A stretch of DNA of 35,439 bases. Origin: Clostridiales bacterium (GTDB lineage: Bacteria; Bacillota; Clostridia; Lachnospirales; Lachnospiraceae). The position numbers were made by a program, and so were the translations under genes. How positions within the stretch are numbered: position 1 is the stretch's first letter; each line of letters starts with the position of its first letter. The notes under the pieces are model-generated. The model was not told where the DNA came from. It ran no database searches and saw only the letters and a list, made by a program, of their open reading frames with translations. The stretch is from positions 1 through 35,439 of the forward strand of contig DUNZ01000014.1 in NCBI GenBank assembly GCA_012839085.1, read 5' to 3'. Shown here one piece after another: positions 1 to 8,933 of the stretch.

Positions 1-1340
1 TCAATTAGTAAAAAACTTGATGTCAACGTGAAGGAAATTGCATCAGAAACTGGAGCCGCATATAAGATCCCTTTTAACCCAAAGAGCCTGGATAATATAA
101 GAATCATAGGTAATAGAACAAGGATCTGTCTACTTAAGGTAAGGATTAGAGAAATTCTTGGCCTACCCACTGCTTGGAAATAGAGGGAACCAATAATTTG
201 GGCTCCTAATACCGGTAGCATAAACATCCAGATGCCGATGGCCATAGTACCAAAGTCACGGAATTCTTTCTTTTTTCCAAAGAAGCCGATTAGTGTTTCT
301 GGAAAAAGCCGAATTGCTAGAAATCCTAATACGGATATAATCGTAGCCGTTAAAATAGCCTTGCCTAAAGTCTCCTTAATTCTTCGATAATTACCTGCAC
401 CTCGATTATAGCCGATAATTGGCTGTGCCCCATGACTAATTCCTATGGTAGGCATAACTAACAATTGTTGCAAACTGTTGATGGCTCCAATACCTCCGAT
501 GGCGACATCTCCTCCATAAATCCCTAGATTTTTATTTAAAACCAAACTTAAGATACTACCACTAATCTGATTGGTAAATGAAGGTAATCCAGCGGCAATA
601 ATTCTTCCTATCAATGATCGCTTTAATTTCATTTTACTAAATTGTAGTCTTATATTACTTCTTTTTGAAATAAAATAGGATAAGCCCCATAAAGCAGATA
701 GTCCCTGCCCTCCAATGGTAGCTAAAGCTGCACCGGTCATACCCATATCGAAAAGGTAAATTAAAATATAATCAAAGACTATATTAAAGCCAGCTCCGAT
801 AAACATGGATAGCATAGCGGTCTTTGGGCTTCCATCGGCTCGCATAAAGTGGTTCATTCCTACCGCAGGGCCTTGTAAGACTGAGGCGTACAAAATAATC
901 CTCATATATTCCACCGCATAGGGCATACTTTCATCACTAGCACCAAAAAGTCTCAGTAGTCCTTCCAGATTTACCAAAGCAACTACCATAAATAAAAAGG
1001 AGGTAATAAAAATCATGGCAATGGCATTGGCCAAGATTACAGCTGCCCCTTCCTTATCCCTTTCTCCTAAGCGAATAGAAAATAAGGCGGCTCCTCCAGC
1101 ACCAAAGGTTAATGCAATTCCCATCATAATCATCATAATGGGAAAGGATATCGTAAGAGCCGTTAGACCTAATGACTCCAAACCCTTTGCATTCCCGATA
1201 AACATTCTATCCACTATATTATATAAAGCATTTACTAACATACCTATGGTCGCCGGTATGGAAAACTCCGCCAATAAAGCCCCTACTTTTTTTGTTCCTA
1301 GTCTTTCCTGTTTATTAACTATTGTCCTTTGTTCGTCCAC
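1..1340 (-). CDS. MATE family efflux transporter (partial, runs off the left edge; GTG start)
   Basis: Reverse-strand translation from GTG at 1340 is open to position 1: VDEQRTIVNKQERLGTKKVGALLAEFSIPATIGMLVNALYNIVDRMFIGNAKGLESLGLTALTISFPIMMIMMGIALTFGAGGAALFSIRLGERDKEGAAVILANAIA..., typical MATE N-half. GGAAGGAAGG RBS just upstream. Absent from the ORF track. Confidence 0.93.
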   Translation of the reverse strand, partial: MDEQRTIVNKQERLGTKKVGALLAEFSIPATIGMLVNALYNIVDRMFIGNAKGLESLGLTALTISFPIMMIMMGIALTFGAGGAALFSIRLGERDKEGAAVILANAIAMIFITSFLFMVVALVNLEGLLRLFGASDESMPYAVEYMRIILYASVLQGPAVGMNHFMRADGSPKTAMLSMFIGAGFNIVFDYILIYLFDMGMTGAALATIGGQGLSALWGLSYFISKRSNIRLQFSKMKLKRSLIGRIIAAGLPSFTNQISGSILSLVLNKNLGIYGGDVAIGGIGAINSLQQLLVMPTIGISHGAQPIIGYNRGAGNYRRIKETLGKAILTATIISVLGFLAIRLFPETLIGFFGKKKEFRDFGTMAIGIWMFMLPVLGAQIIGSLYFQAVGRPRISLILTLSRQILVLLPMILILSRLFGLKGILYAAPVSDAISFTLTSSFLLI

Positions 1341-1634
1341 TTTGCCTTCCTTCCTTATCCAACATTGTAAGCATGTACCATACTTTTTGTAGTATACCCC
1401 ATTTATTTTATCAATATAAATATTAATAAGCTATTGAAAACCAAAACAACTTGTTTACTTCTTTAAATTAACAAAACATGAAACTTTATCACATATAATA
1501 ATATAATAATATAAGTTATTAAGTTCAGTTAATCAATCCCTATTTACCATTATAATTATTTGTTTTCATCTTATCCGCCATATGGTATATTATTTAATAG
1601 TGCTATTTTTTAATCCTAAAACGGAGGAAATAAA

Positions 1635-2756
1635 ATGAGCATTCATCCTATGAACGAAGCATTTGAAAAGAAACTCCAAGAGCTAATTGCAAATGCCAAT
1701 CTACAAAAAGGTATTATTGACGCAGAGAGTGTCAATACTTTTATCAGTGACTGGAATTTGGATAACAATCAAGTAGACAAAGTATTTGAAAAACTAGAAT
1801 CATATAATATCGTGGTTTTGAATCTTAAAAATCAGGAAGAAGCTGAGGCTGAAATCTTATTCAAACCCGAAGAAGAAGCCAATGACGATATTTCCAACAA
1901 GGTTATCTCCTTACATTCCTATACGACTTATGATGATCCGCTCCATTTATATCTTTCAGAAATAGGAAAATATCCTTTACTGAGTTCGGAAGAGGAGGTT
2001 GAACTGGCTAAGCGAATAGAACAGGGAGAGGTTGAAGCCAAACAACTCCTGGCTGAATCAAATCTGCGCCTAGTAGTTAGCATAGCAAAACACTATGTGG
2101 GTAGAGGATTATCATTTCTTGACTTAATTCAGGAAGGGAATTTAGGGTTAATCAAAGCAGTAGAAAAATTTGATTACAAAAAAGGATTTAAATTTTCCAC
2201 CTATGCTACCTGGTGGATACGCCAGTCGATTACAAGATCCCTGGCAGACCATTCTAGAACCATACGGATTCCCGTACATATGTCAGAAATCATTAATAAA
2301 ACTTATCGAATTTCCCGAGGCCTTTTCCAGGAACTTGGGCGGGAACCTACAGAAGAAGAATTATCGGAAGCCTTAAATCTTCCTATAGAAAAAGTACGTA
2401 ATATATTAAAAATTTCAGTTGATCCAGTTTCTTTAGATTCTCCCATAGGAGAAGAGGAGGATAGTCACCTAGGCGATTTTATTAGAGATGAAAATATGCC
2501 AGACCCCGAGGATGTTGCCTACGATACAATTTTAAAAGAGCAAATCACTAATCTTCTAAGCACCTTAACCGAAAGAGAACAGCAGGTTTTAACCCTACGA
2601 TACGGTCTCTTGGACGGAAAAAGCAGAACATTGGAAGAAGTGGGACGAGAATTCAATGTCACTCGGGAAAGAATACGTCAAATTGAAGCGAAAGCTCTCA
2701 GAAAATTAAGGCACCCAAGTCGAGTAAAAATGTTAAAGGGGTATGAACCTTATTAA
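1635..2756 (+). CDS. rpoD: RNA polymerase sigma-70 factor, RpoD/SigA-like
   Basis: Region 1.1-like N-terminus, [21 protein letters not shown] (1.2), [30 protein letters not shown] (2.3/2.4), [16 protein letters not shown] and [32 protein letters not shown] (4.2). RBS GGAGG upstream. Confidence 0.93.
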   Translation: MSIHPMNEAFEKKLQELIANANLQKGIIDAESVNTFISDWNLDNNQVDKVFEKLESYNIVVLNLKNQEEAEAEILFKPEEEANDDISNKVISLHSYTTYDDPLHLYLSEIGKYPLLSSEEEVELAKRIEQGEVEAKQLLAESNLRLVVSIAKHYVGRGLSFLDLIQEGNLGLIKAVEKFDYKKGFKFSTYATWWIRQSITRSLADHSRTIRIPVHMSEIINKTYRISRGLFQELGREPTEEELSEALNLPIEKVRNILKISVDPVSLDSPIGEEEDSHLGDFIRDENMPDPEDVAYDTILKEQITNLLSTLTEREQQVLTLRYGLLDGKSRTLEEVGREFNVTRERIRQIEAKALRKLRHPSRVKMLKGYEPY

Positions 2757-2777
2757 TTCACTTACAAGGAGTACAAG

Positions 2778-3488
2778 ATGAAAAGAATTATACTGATGTT
2801 TCTTAGAAGCATTTTTAATCTACCAATCTGGTTATATCAATTATTTAAATTATGTAATATTAATAAATATGATGCGCATACACGTTACGCCTTTTTACAT
2901 AGAATAGCTCCAATTGTAATCAAGCGAGGGAGAATTACCATACAGTGTACCGGTCTTGAAAATTTACCAAAAGAGACGGGTTATGTTATGTTTCCCAACC
3001 ATCAAGGACTTTTTGATGCCCTAGCTTTTTTACAAACCCATGAGAGGCCTTTTGTAACAGTTATGAAAAAAGAGGTAAAGGATATTCCTCTATTAAAACA
3101 AGTCATACAGCTTTTACAAGCTGAAATTATAGATCGAGAAGACATTCGCCAAAGTATGCAGGTTATCATGAATATGACTAGACGGGTTAAAAATGGTGAG
3201 AATTTTCTCATTTTTGCTGAAGGAACCAGATCAAGAAAGGGAAATCAATTATTGGATTTTAAGGGCGGAAGTTTTAAAAGTGCTACTAATGCAAAATGCC
3301 CCATAGTACCTGTTGCCTTAATTGATTCTTTCAAGGCTTTTGATACGAATTCGACCAAGAAACTAAACGTTCAGATTCATTATTTAAAACCTCTATATTA
3401 TAAAGATTATAAAGATATGAAAACAACGGAAATTGCTTCCCTGGTATCCTCTATGATTCAGGAAAAAATTAATGAAAATGAACTATAA
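2778..3488 (+). CDS. 1-acyl-sn-glycerol-3-phosphate acyltransferase family protein (PlsC-like)
   Basis: NHQGLFDALAF (NHx4D motif), FAEGTRSRKGN (EGTR motif), PIVPVALIDS. 21 bp downstream of the sigma factor with its own RBS. Confidence 0.88.
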   Translation: MKRIILMFLRSIFNLPIWLYQLFKLCNINKYDAHTRYAFLHRIAPIVIKRGRITIQCTGLENLPKETGYVMFPNHQGLFDALAFLQTHERPFVTVMKKEVKDIPLLKQVIQLLQAEIIDREDIRQSMQVIMNMTRRVKNGENFLIFAEGTRSRKGNQLLDFKGGSFKSATNAKCPIVPVALIDSFKAFDTNSTKKLNVQIHYLKPLYYKDYKDMKTTEIASLVSSMIQEKINENEL

Positions 3489-3592
3489 AAATTGTATGCT
3501 TTTTCCAACAACGTCCCAAAACGGTTGCTTTTCCAATCACTTTGGGATATAATAGCACTTGCAATTTAAGTCATACGTTAGAAGGTGAAGCA

Positions 3593-5044
3593 ATGAAGAC
3601 GAAAAGAGCGCTATGCTCTATGCTTATTTTTATGACTGTGTTTAGCCTATCCATTATATTTGACATAAATAATGTTTTTAAAGATTCTAGTAATCCTCAG
3701 AGGGAAACGACAGATTCCATTGCCAGTCAGGAAATGTATAAAAAGCATAATAAACCTACGGCTATTTTATCCTATGCTTATGAAAGTGATGAAATAAGCT
3801 CATTTAATAGTAATAATGAGTCAAAGGATAAGATGAATGGGGTTAGTTCCCTTGCAGAGCAAGAAAAGACCATACTAGAGTCTAGGAATGGATCGGATAT
3901 CGCATCAACGAAAGATTATATTCCTTCGGAAGATGATAGCTCCGAGCTTCAGGATCCGGAACCTTCAGAAGAAATAAGCCTTCCAAATAAGGATTCAGAA
4001 GAAGTCGATTTAACTTCACAGGAAGATAAATCGATGAATAGCCAGGAACCGGTGGAACCTGATGAAGGCTCTGAGGATGAGGCTGAGAATAAGGAAGAGA
4101 TCGAGGAAGAAACTGAAGAAGAACAAGGAAAGTATGCCAATATAGGTATTTCCATTGCCAAATCATACGTTCATGTCCGAAAAGAACCTAATACCGAAAG
4201 CGAATCCCTGGGTAAACTTTATAAGGATTCTGCAGCGGAAATAATTTCTTTGGAGAATGGTTGGTACTACTTGGAATCCGGTAGTGTAAAGGGTTATGCC
4301 AAAGCTGATTATATAAAAACAGGCATTCCTGATGAAGAACTCATTAAAAAGTATGGGGTCTCAAGAATTAGAGTCAATACCGATGGACTCAATGTAAGAG
4401 AAGAGCCATCCACAGAAGCAAGAAAATTAACCGTAATCTATATGAACGAAAAATACCCTGTAATGGAATTACAAGAGGAATGGGTTAAGGTAGATATACA
4501 AGATGATAAGGTGATTGGCTATGTCAATCGTGAATATGTAGAGCTAATTATCGATTTTAACAAAGCAATTTCGAAAGAAGAAGAAAAAGAATTATTAAGA
4601 TTAAAAGAAGAAGAACGAATTAAAAAAGAAACTCAGATTAAATATCGAGATGAAGTAGATTATACAAAAGAAGAATTAAAGTTACTTGCCTGCCTAGTTC
4701 ATGCAGAAGCAGGAAATCAAAGCTATGAAGGAAAGCTAGCGGTTGCTAATATCGTTTTAAACCGAGTTAGATCCAAAAAATACCCTAATACCATTAAAAA
4801 AGTAATATATCAAGCGGGACAATTTACTGTTGCAAAAAGTGGTTCTTTACAGAAGCAACTAGATAATTATCATAATTATGATTCCAATTCACAAAAGTTA
4901 AGTATTAAGGCTGCTAAGGCTGCCTTAGAAGGTGCCAACAATATAGGGTCTCGTCTATATTTTCACACCTATAAAGCAGCTGTCAAAAAGGGTTACGACA
5001 AGAAACCCAATAGTGTTAAACTAGAAGATCATTTATTCTGGTAA
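3593..5044 (+). CDS. SH3-domain cell wall hydrolase, SleB-type (Hydrolase_2) C-terminal domain
   Basis: Signal/TM N-terminus (MKTKRALCSMLIFMTVFSLSIIF), acidic linker, two SH3b-like repeats (SYVHVRKEPNTESESLGKLY; DGLNVREEPSTEARKLTVIY), C-terminal LLACLVHAEAGNQSYEGKLAVANIVLNRVRSKKYPNTIKKVIYQAGQF. Start moved from 3542 to the RBS-preceded ATG at 3593. Confidence 0.87.
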   Translation: MKTKRALCSMLIFMTVFSLSIIFDINNVFKDSSNPQRETTDSIASQEMYKKHNKPTAILSYAYESDEISSFNSNNESKDKMNGVSSLAEQEKTILESRNGSDIASTKDYIPSEDDSSELQDPEPSEEISLPNKDSEEVDLTSQEDKSMNSQEPVEPDEGSEDEAENKEEIEEETEEEQGKYANIGISIAKSYVHVRKEPNTESESLGKLYKDSAAEIISLENGWYYLESGSVKGYAKADYIKTGIPDEELIKKYGVSRIRVNTDGLNVREEPSTEARKLTVIYMNEKYPVMELQEEWVKVDIQDDKVIGYVNREYVELIIDFNKAISKEEEKELLRLKEEERIKKETQIKYRDEVDYTKEELKLLACLVHAEAGNQSYEGKLAVANIVLNRVRSKKYPNTIKKVIYQAGQFTVAKSGSLQKQLDNYHNYDSNSQKLSIKAAKAALEGANNIGSRLYFHTYKAAVKKGYDKKPNSVKLEDHLFW

Positions 5045-5067
5045 GAAGATCTTTCAAATAAAAAAAC

Positions 5068-5116
5068 ATGCTCCCCATATAGCAAACGATATAATCCTTT
5101 ACTATATGAGGAGCAT
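5068..5116. terminator. Bidirectional intrinsic terminator-like hairpin between convergent genes
   Basis: ATGCTCCCCATATAG (5068-5082) pairs with CTATATGAGGAGCAT (5102-5116), 14/15 complementary; A-run on the left; lies between convergent stop codons. Confidence 0.75.
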
Positions 5117-5128
5117 TCTTTATATTAA

Positions 5129-6349
5129 TTAGTATAGTTTAATTTGCTTTGGAATACCATTCTCAAATTTCAAATTCGTCTCGCCTTGGATTAAAGGATA
5201 TAGATAATCAATCATTTCTTGTGTAACATCATGTCCATCTGGAGTAATCCATTCCAATGGAACAACCTTTTCATGGTTAGCAACTTCATTGACAGGAACT
5301 GATACAAACTCTACACGATAAGGCTTATTGCTCAATCTCTTGATAGCAGCCATTCTACCAGTTTCTCCATTTAATGCACAAGTGAGAGCTTTTTGACCAA
5401 GCATTAAGGATTCGATAATATCTGTTTCACTGGCAATATGAGCTGCTGCTCTTTGCATAAGATTAAGTTCAATCGCTCTAACCTTACAGCCAATTTCGTC
5501 ACGAACTAAGGATTCTAAAGCTCTAGCGGAACCAGCAATATATTTATGTCCAAAGTTATCTACTTCCCCACTGGATACTAGGTCAGATACATAATTGCCA
5601 TTCTTATCTTTGATACCTTCACTAATAGCAACAAGGATACCTGGTTTTTCTGCTAATTTTTCTTTTACGTCGCTGATGAATTTATCCTTATCAAATTCTT
5701 TTTCACAAAGATAAATTAAGTCTGCTCCAGATCCACCATTGAGTCTTGATAAAGCTGCAGATGCAGTTAACCATCCTGCATTTCTACCCATGATTTCAAC
5801 AATAGTAACAGCTGGAATATTATACGCACCAATATCACAAGCTATTTCAGCAAGAGTTGTTGCAATATATTTTGCAGCGGAGCCAAAGCCTGGGCTATGG
5901 TCTGTTAAATTAAGATCATTATCGATTGTCTTTGGAGCTCCCATAACGATAAAGTCATGATTATTTACTTTGCAGTATTCAGATAGCTTATCAACAGTAT
6001 CCATGGAATCGTTTCCACCGATATAGATAAAATATTTAATATCATGTTTATAAAAGGTATCTATAATCTTTTTATATGTTGCCTCATCCTCACGCCAATC
6101 CTTCATTTTAAATCGACAGGTACCTAAAGCAGAAGATGGTGTATAGGTAAGGGTATCTAAGGCCTCTATATCCCTAACTATATCATTTAAATCAATTAAT
6201 TGATCATTAATTGCACCTTCAATACCATTTTTAGCACCAAACACTTTATCTACTTTTCCACTGGCGCGTACGCCTTGTAATACACCAGCTAAAGTAGCAT
6301 TGATAGCAGCTGTAGGTCCACCGGATTGTGCTACTAATAAATTGTTCAT
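5129..6349 (-). CDS. 6-phosphofructokinase, PPi-dependent type
   Basis: MNNLLVAQSGGPTAAINATLAGV, IYIGGNDSMDT, GAPKTIDNDL, VEIMGRNAGWLTA. GGND and PKTIDND carry Asp and Lys at the positions used to distinguish PPi-type PFK. Confidence 0.93.
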   Translation of the reverse strand: MNNLLVAQSGGPTAAINATLAGVLQGVRASGKVDKVFGAKNGIEGAINDQLIDLNDIVRDIEALDTLTYTPSSALGTCRFKMKDWREDEATYKKIIDTFYKHDIKYFIYIGGNDSMDTVDKLSEYCKVNNHDFIVMGAPKTIDNDLNLTDHSPGFGSAAKYIATTLAEIACDIGAYNIPAVTIVEIMGRNAGWLTASAALSRLNGGSGADLIYLCEKEFDKDKFISDVKEKLAEKPGILVAISEGIKDKNGNYVSDLVSSGEVDNFGHKYIAGSARALESLVRDEIGCKVRAIELNLMQRAAAHIASETDIIESLMLGQKALTCALNGETGRMAAIKRLSNKPYRVEFVSVPVNEVANHEKVVPLEWITPDGHDVTQEMIDYLYPLIQGETNLKFENGIPKQIKLY

Positions 6350-6386
6350 TTTATTCCTCCTCTGTCATTTTATATTTCAGTTACAC

Positions 6387-6416
6387 ATTCTATCATGTAT
6401 TAGAAGATTTAGTCAA
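6387..6416 (-). promoter_or_regulatory. Candidate sigma-A promoter for the phosphofructokinase gene
   Basis: On the reverse strand TTGACT-N18-TAGAAT (6416 to 6387), upstream of the ATG at 6349. Confidence 0.5.
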
Positions 6417-6529
6417 TATATCTAGCATAATTATCAAACTTGTCTCCTTGTAATATTATCTGAAATATAGGTTTATGTATACATTGTATTGTAGAAGTTT
6501 TTTCTTTAAGATAAGGCTAAATTATATTT

Positions 6530-6562
6530 TAAAAAACCTCGAAGGTCAAAACCCTTCGAGGT
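6530..6562 (-). terminator. Intrinsic terminator after cotJC
   Basis: ACCTCGAAGG (6536-6545) and CCTTCGAGGT (6553-6562) form a 10-bp stem; T-run follows on the reverse strand. Confidence 0.85.
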
Positions 6563-6574
6563 ACTATTTTCCAC

Positions 6575-7183
6575 CTATTTACATTGATCAGCAGCGAAAT
6601 CTGGATTAATAGCATAGAAGTTCTTTCTATCAAGTTCATCTTGAATAATTCTTAAGGCTTCACCGAATCTTTGGAAATGAATAATCTCTCTCTTCCTTAA
6701 GAATTTAATCGGGTCACATACATCCTGGTCATGAACCAATCTTAGAATGTTGTCATAAGTAGTTCTTGCTTTTTGCTCAGCCGCCATATCCTCAACCAAA
6801 TCTGTAATGGGATCTCCCTTACTCTGGAAGAAACAGCTGTTAAATGGTATTCCTCCCGCTGACTGTGGCCATAGGGCTAAAGTATGATCTACATAATATT
6901 TCTCAAAACCAGACTCAACAATTTGTTGAGGGGTTAGGTCTCTGGTCAACTGATGAACAATTGCACATACCATTTCCATATGAGCTAATTCTTCGGTTCC
7001 GATATCGGTTAAAATTGCTGCAACTTTTTTGTTCTTAGTAGAATAACGCTGGGATAAATAACGTTGGGAAGCTGCCAACTCACCATCGGGTCCACCAAAT
7101 TGACTCATGATTACCTGCGCTAATCTTGGATTTGGCTGCTTAATATTTACTGGGTATTGCAGTCTCTTCTCATAACTCCACAT
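6575..7183 (-). CDS. cotJC: Spore coat protein CotJC / manganese catalase family
   Basis: MWSYEKRLQYPVNIKQPNPRLAQVIMSQFGGPDGELAASQRYLSQRYS..., TDIGTEELAHMEMV, KREIIHFQRFGEAL; adjacent to cotJB and cotJA. Confidence 0.95.
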   Translation of the reverse strand: MWSYEKRLQYPVNIKQPNPRLAQVIMSQFGGPDGELAASQRYLSQRYSTKNKKVAAILTDIGTEELAHMEMVCAIVHQLTRDLTPQQIVESGFEKYYVDHTLALWPQSAGGIPFNSCFFQSKGDPITDLVEDMAAEQKARTTYDNILRLVHDQDVCDPIKFLRKREIIHFQRFGEALRIIQDELDRKNFYAINPDFAADQCK

Positions 7184-7186
7184 ACA

Positions 7187-7438
7187 CTAGCACCTTCCTT
7201 CCCAAGGCCAAGGCTCCTCAATCCAGGCCCACTTATTATTCACATCAACATCATAACTATTAATTGGGCCATAGCACTTGGTATACTCTTCAACTGCTTC
7301 GTTTCTTACTTTTTGTAGCTTTTCCCAGTGCGCTAAAGCTTCCCGATCAGTCGGATGGGTATCTAAGAATAATCTTAAGTCATCCAGCACAAAACTTGTG
7401 GCTGTAATGCAGGCAAATAATTTTTCCCTATTATCCAT
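7187..7438 (-). CDS. cotJB: Spore coat protein CotJB
   Basis: MDNREKLFACITATSFVLDDLRLFLDTHPTDREALAHWEKLQKVRNEAVEEYTKCYGPI...WAWIEEPWPWEG; start set to the internal ATG at 7438 overlapping the cotJA stop (TAATG). Confidence 0.92.
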   Translation of the reverse strand: MDNREKLFACITATSFVLDDLRLFLDTHPTDREALAHWEKLQKVRNEAVEEYTKCYGPINSYDVDVNNKWAWIEEPWPWEGRC

Positions 7439-7710
7439 TACGAACAACCCCTCCCATACCATTCATAATCAAGATCTTTAAAAATCGTTCCTTTGGCCAA
7501 AGCTACAAACTCATTTTCAAATAGATTTTGAAAGCATTGCCATGGTACATAGCACATTCCTACAGGAAAGCACTTAGAGTCACTATCAAATTCAGTATTA
7601 TCACAGGGATCTGGCTGATATCTTCTAACCCTGTCACCACAAACCGGATCTTTCGATCTGTATGGGGATACATTGGAGCCATAATTACCACGATACATCC
7701 GTCTATCCAT
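7438..7710 (-). CDS. cotJA: Spore coat-associated protein CotJA
   Basis: MDRRMYRGNYGSNVSPYRSKDPVCGD...GMCYVPWQCFQNLFENEFVALAKGTIFKDLDYEWYG; AAAGGAGAG RBS before the ATG at 7710. Confidence 0.85.
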   Translation of the reverse strand: MDRRMYRGNYGSNVSPYRSKDPVCGDRVRRYQPDPCDNTEFDSDSKCFPVGMCYVPWQCFQNLFENEFVALAKGTIFKDLDYEWYGRGCS

Positions 7711-7739
7711 AAAAATAGTCTCTCCTTTCAAGTGATAAT

Positions 7740-7766
7740 GAACAACATAGGCTTTTAATGTTGTTC
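7740..7766 (-). promoter_or_regulatory. Perfect inverted repeat in the predicted cotJ leader
   Basis: GAACAACA (7740-7747), 11-nt spacer, TGTTGTTC (7759-7766); about 30 nt upstream of the cotJA start. Confidence 0.5.
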
Positions 7767-7991
7767 TATACATCATATGAAGTGAGGACAATTCTGTGCC
7801 TGTTTAGAAATGGGTATTATATTTGATTGAAAATATTAATTTTTTTTAAAAGATTAGACCTTTTCCTACAGAAAAAATCATATTAATTCCTTCAAAAGAT
7901 TGACAATAAAAACCGAATCATTTAATATCTAATTAGAATATAAAATAAAAACAATACAATAATTAGACACCATATAAAGGGAGCGTACTGA

Positions 7992-8918
7992 ATGTATTAT
8001 TTCATCATCAATCCAAAATCCAGCTCGGGTAAAGGTATGAAATTTTGGTGGATTGTAAAAGACGAACTAGATAAGAATCATATTTCCTATTCTTCTTCAT
8101 TTACCAAATACCCCGGCCATGCCACGGAACTTGCAAAAGAAGTTTGTAATTCTTCCGAAGGAATTAAAAATATTATTGTTTTAGGTGGAGATGGAACTTT
8201 AAACGAAGTGATAAATGGAATCGATAATTATAAAGAGGTATTGTTAGGATATATACCTTCTGGTTCCAGTAATGATCTAGCTAGAAGTCTTCATATTCCC
8301 AAAGATCCGTTAAAAGCACTGCATAATATTTTAAATCCAAAGAATTTTAAATACTTAGATCATGGAAAGATTACTTTTTTAGATATGGAAAAAAGTCCAA
8401 GAAAATTCTGCTGCTCTAGTGGTATTGGCTATGATGCCAATGTATGCTTTGAAGTACAAGCTTCCACACTGAAGAAAAAACTGAATCGTTTTGGAGCAGG
8501 GAAATTCGTCTATTTTGCTATAGCCATTAAACAAGTTCTTACGATTAAACGACAGGACGCAACAATAACCTTGGACGGTTTGAAGAAAAAAATCTATAAA
8601 AAGGTTCTACTAGTATCACCCATGATTCATCCATATGAAGGTGGTGGACTTCCTATGGCTCCCAAGGCAGATCCCTGCGATGGAAAACTGAGCGTATGCT
8701 TAGTCCATGGTATGAGTCGACTAAGAACCATGATATTATTACCAACGATTATGCTTGGTAAACATATATTGTTTCGTGGTGTTGAACGATTTGAATGTGA
8801 GACCATTGAAATCAAATTTGAAAAACCAGCACCCGTTCATACGGATGGGGAAACACCAGCCATATCCTCACATATCAAAGCCAGTGTTATTCCAGAACAA
8901 ATACGAATGATCTTATAG
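7992..8918 (+). CDS. YegS/BmrU/DgkB-type lipid (diacylglycerol) kinase family protein
   Basis: MYYFIINPKSSSGKG, IIVLGGDGTLNEVINGI, IPSGSSNDLARSL, HTDGE near the C-terminus. Confidence 0.93.
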   Translation: MYYFIINPKSSSGKGMKFWWIVKDELDKNHISYSSSFTKYPGHATELAKEVCNSSEGIKNIIVLGGDGTLNEVINGIDNYKEVLLGYIPSGSSNDLARSLHIPKDPLKALHNILNPKNFKYLDHGKITFLDMEKSPRKFCCSSGIGYDANVCFEVQASTLKKKLNRFGAGKFVYFAIAIKQVLTIKRQDATITLDGLKKKIYKKVLLVSPMIHPYEGGGLPMAPKADPCDGKLSVCLVHGMSRLRTMILLPTIMLGKHILFRGVERFECETIEIKFEKPAPVHTDGETPAISSHIKASVIPEQIRMIL

Positions 8919-8933
8919 AAAGAAGGTAGTAAG

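Noticed and set aside
1015-1392. 125-aa + strand ORF
   Set aside because: Antisense to the clear MATE transporter; no domain.
2170-2376. 68-aa + strand ORF inside the sigma gene
   Set aside because: Out-of-frame shadow of a well-supported CDS.
3882-4166. Minus-strand ORFs over the SleB-type gene
   Set aside because: Antisense shadow of the acidic low-complexity linker.
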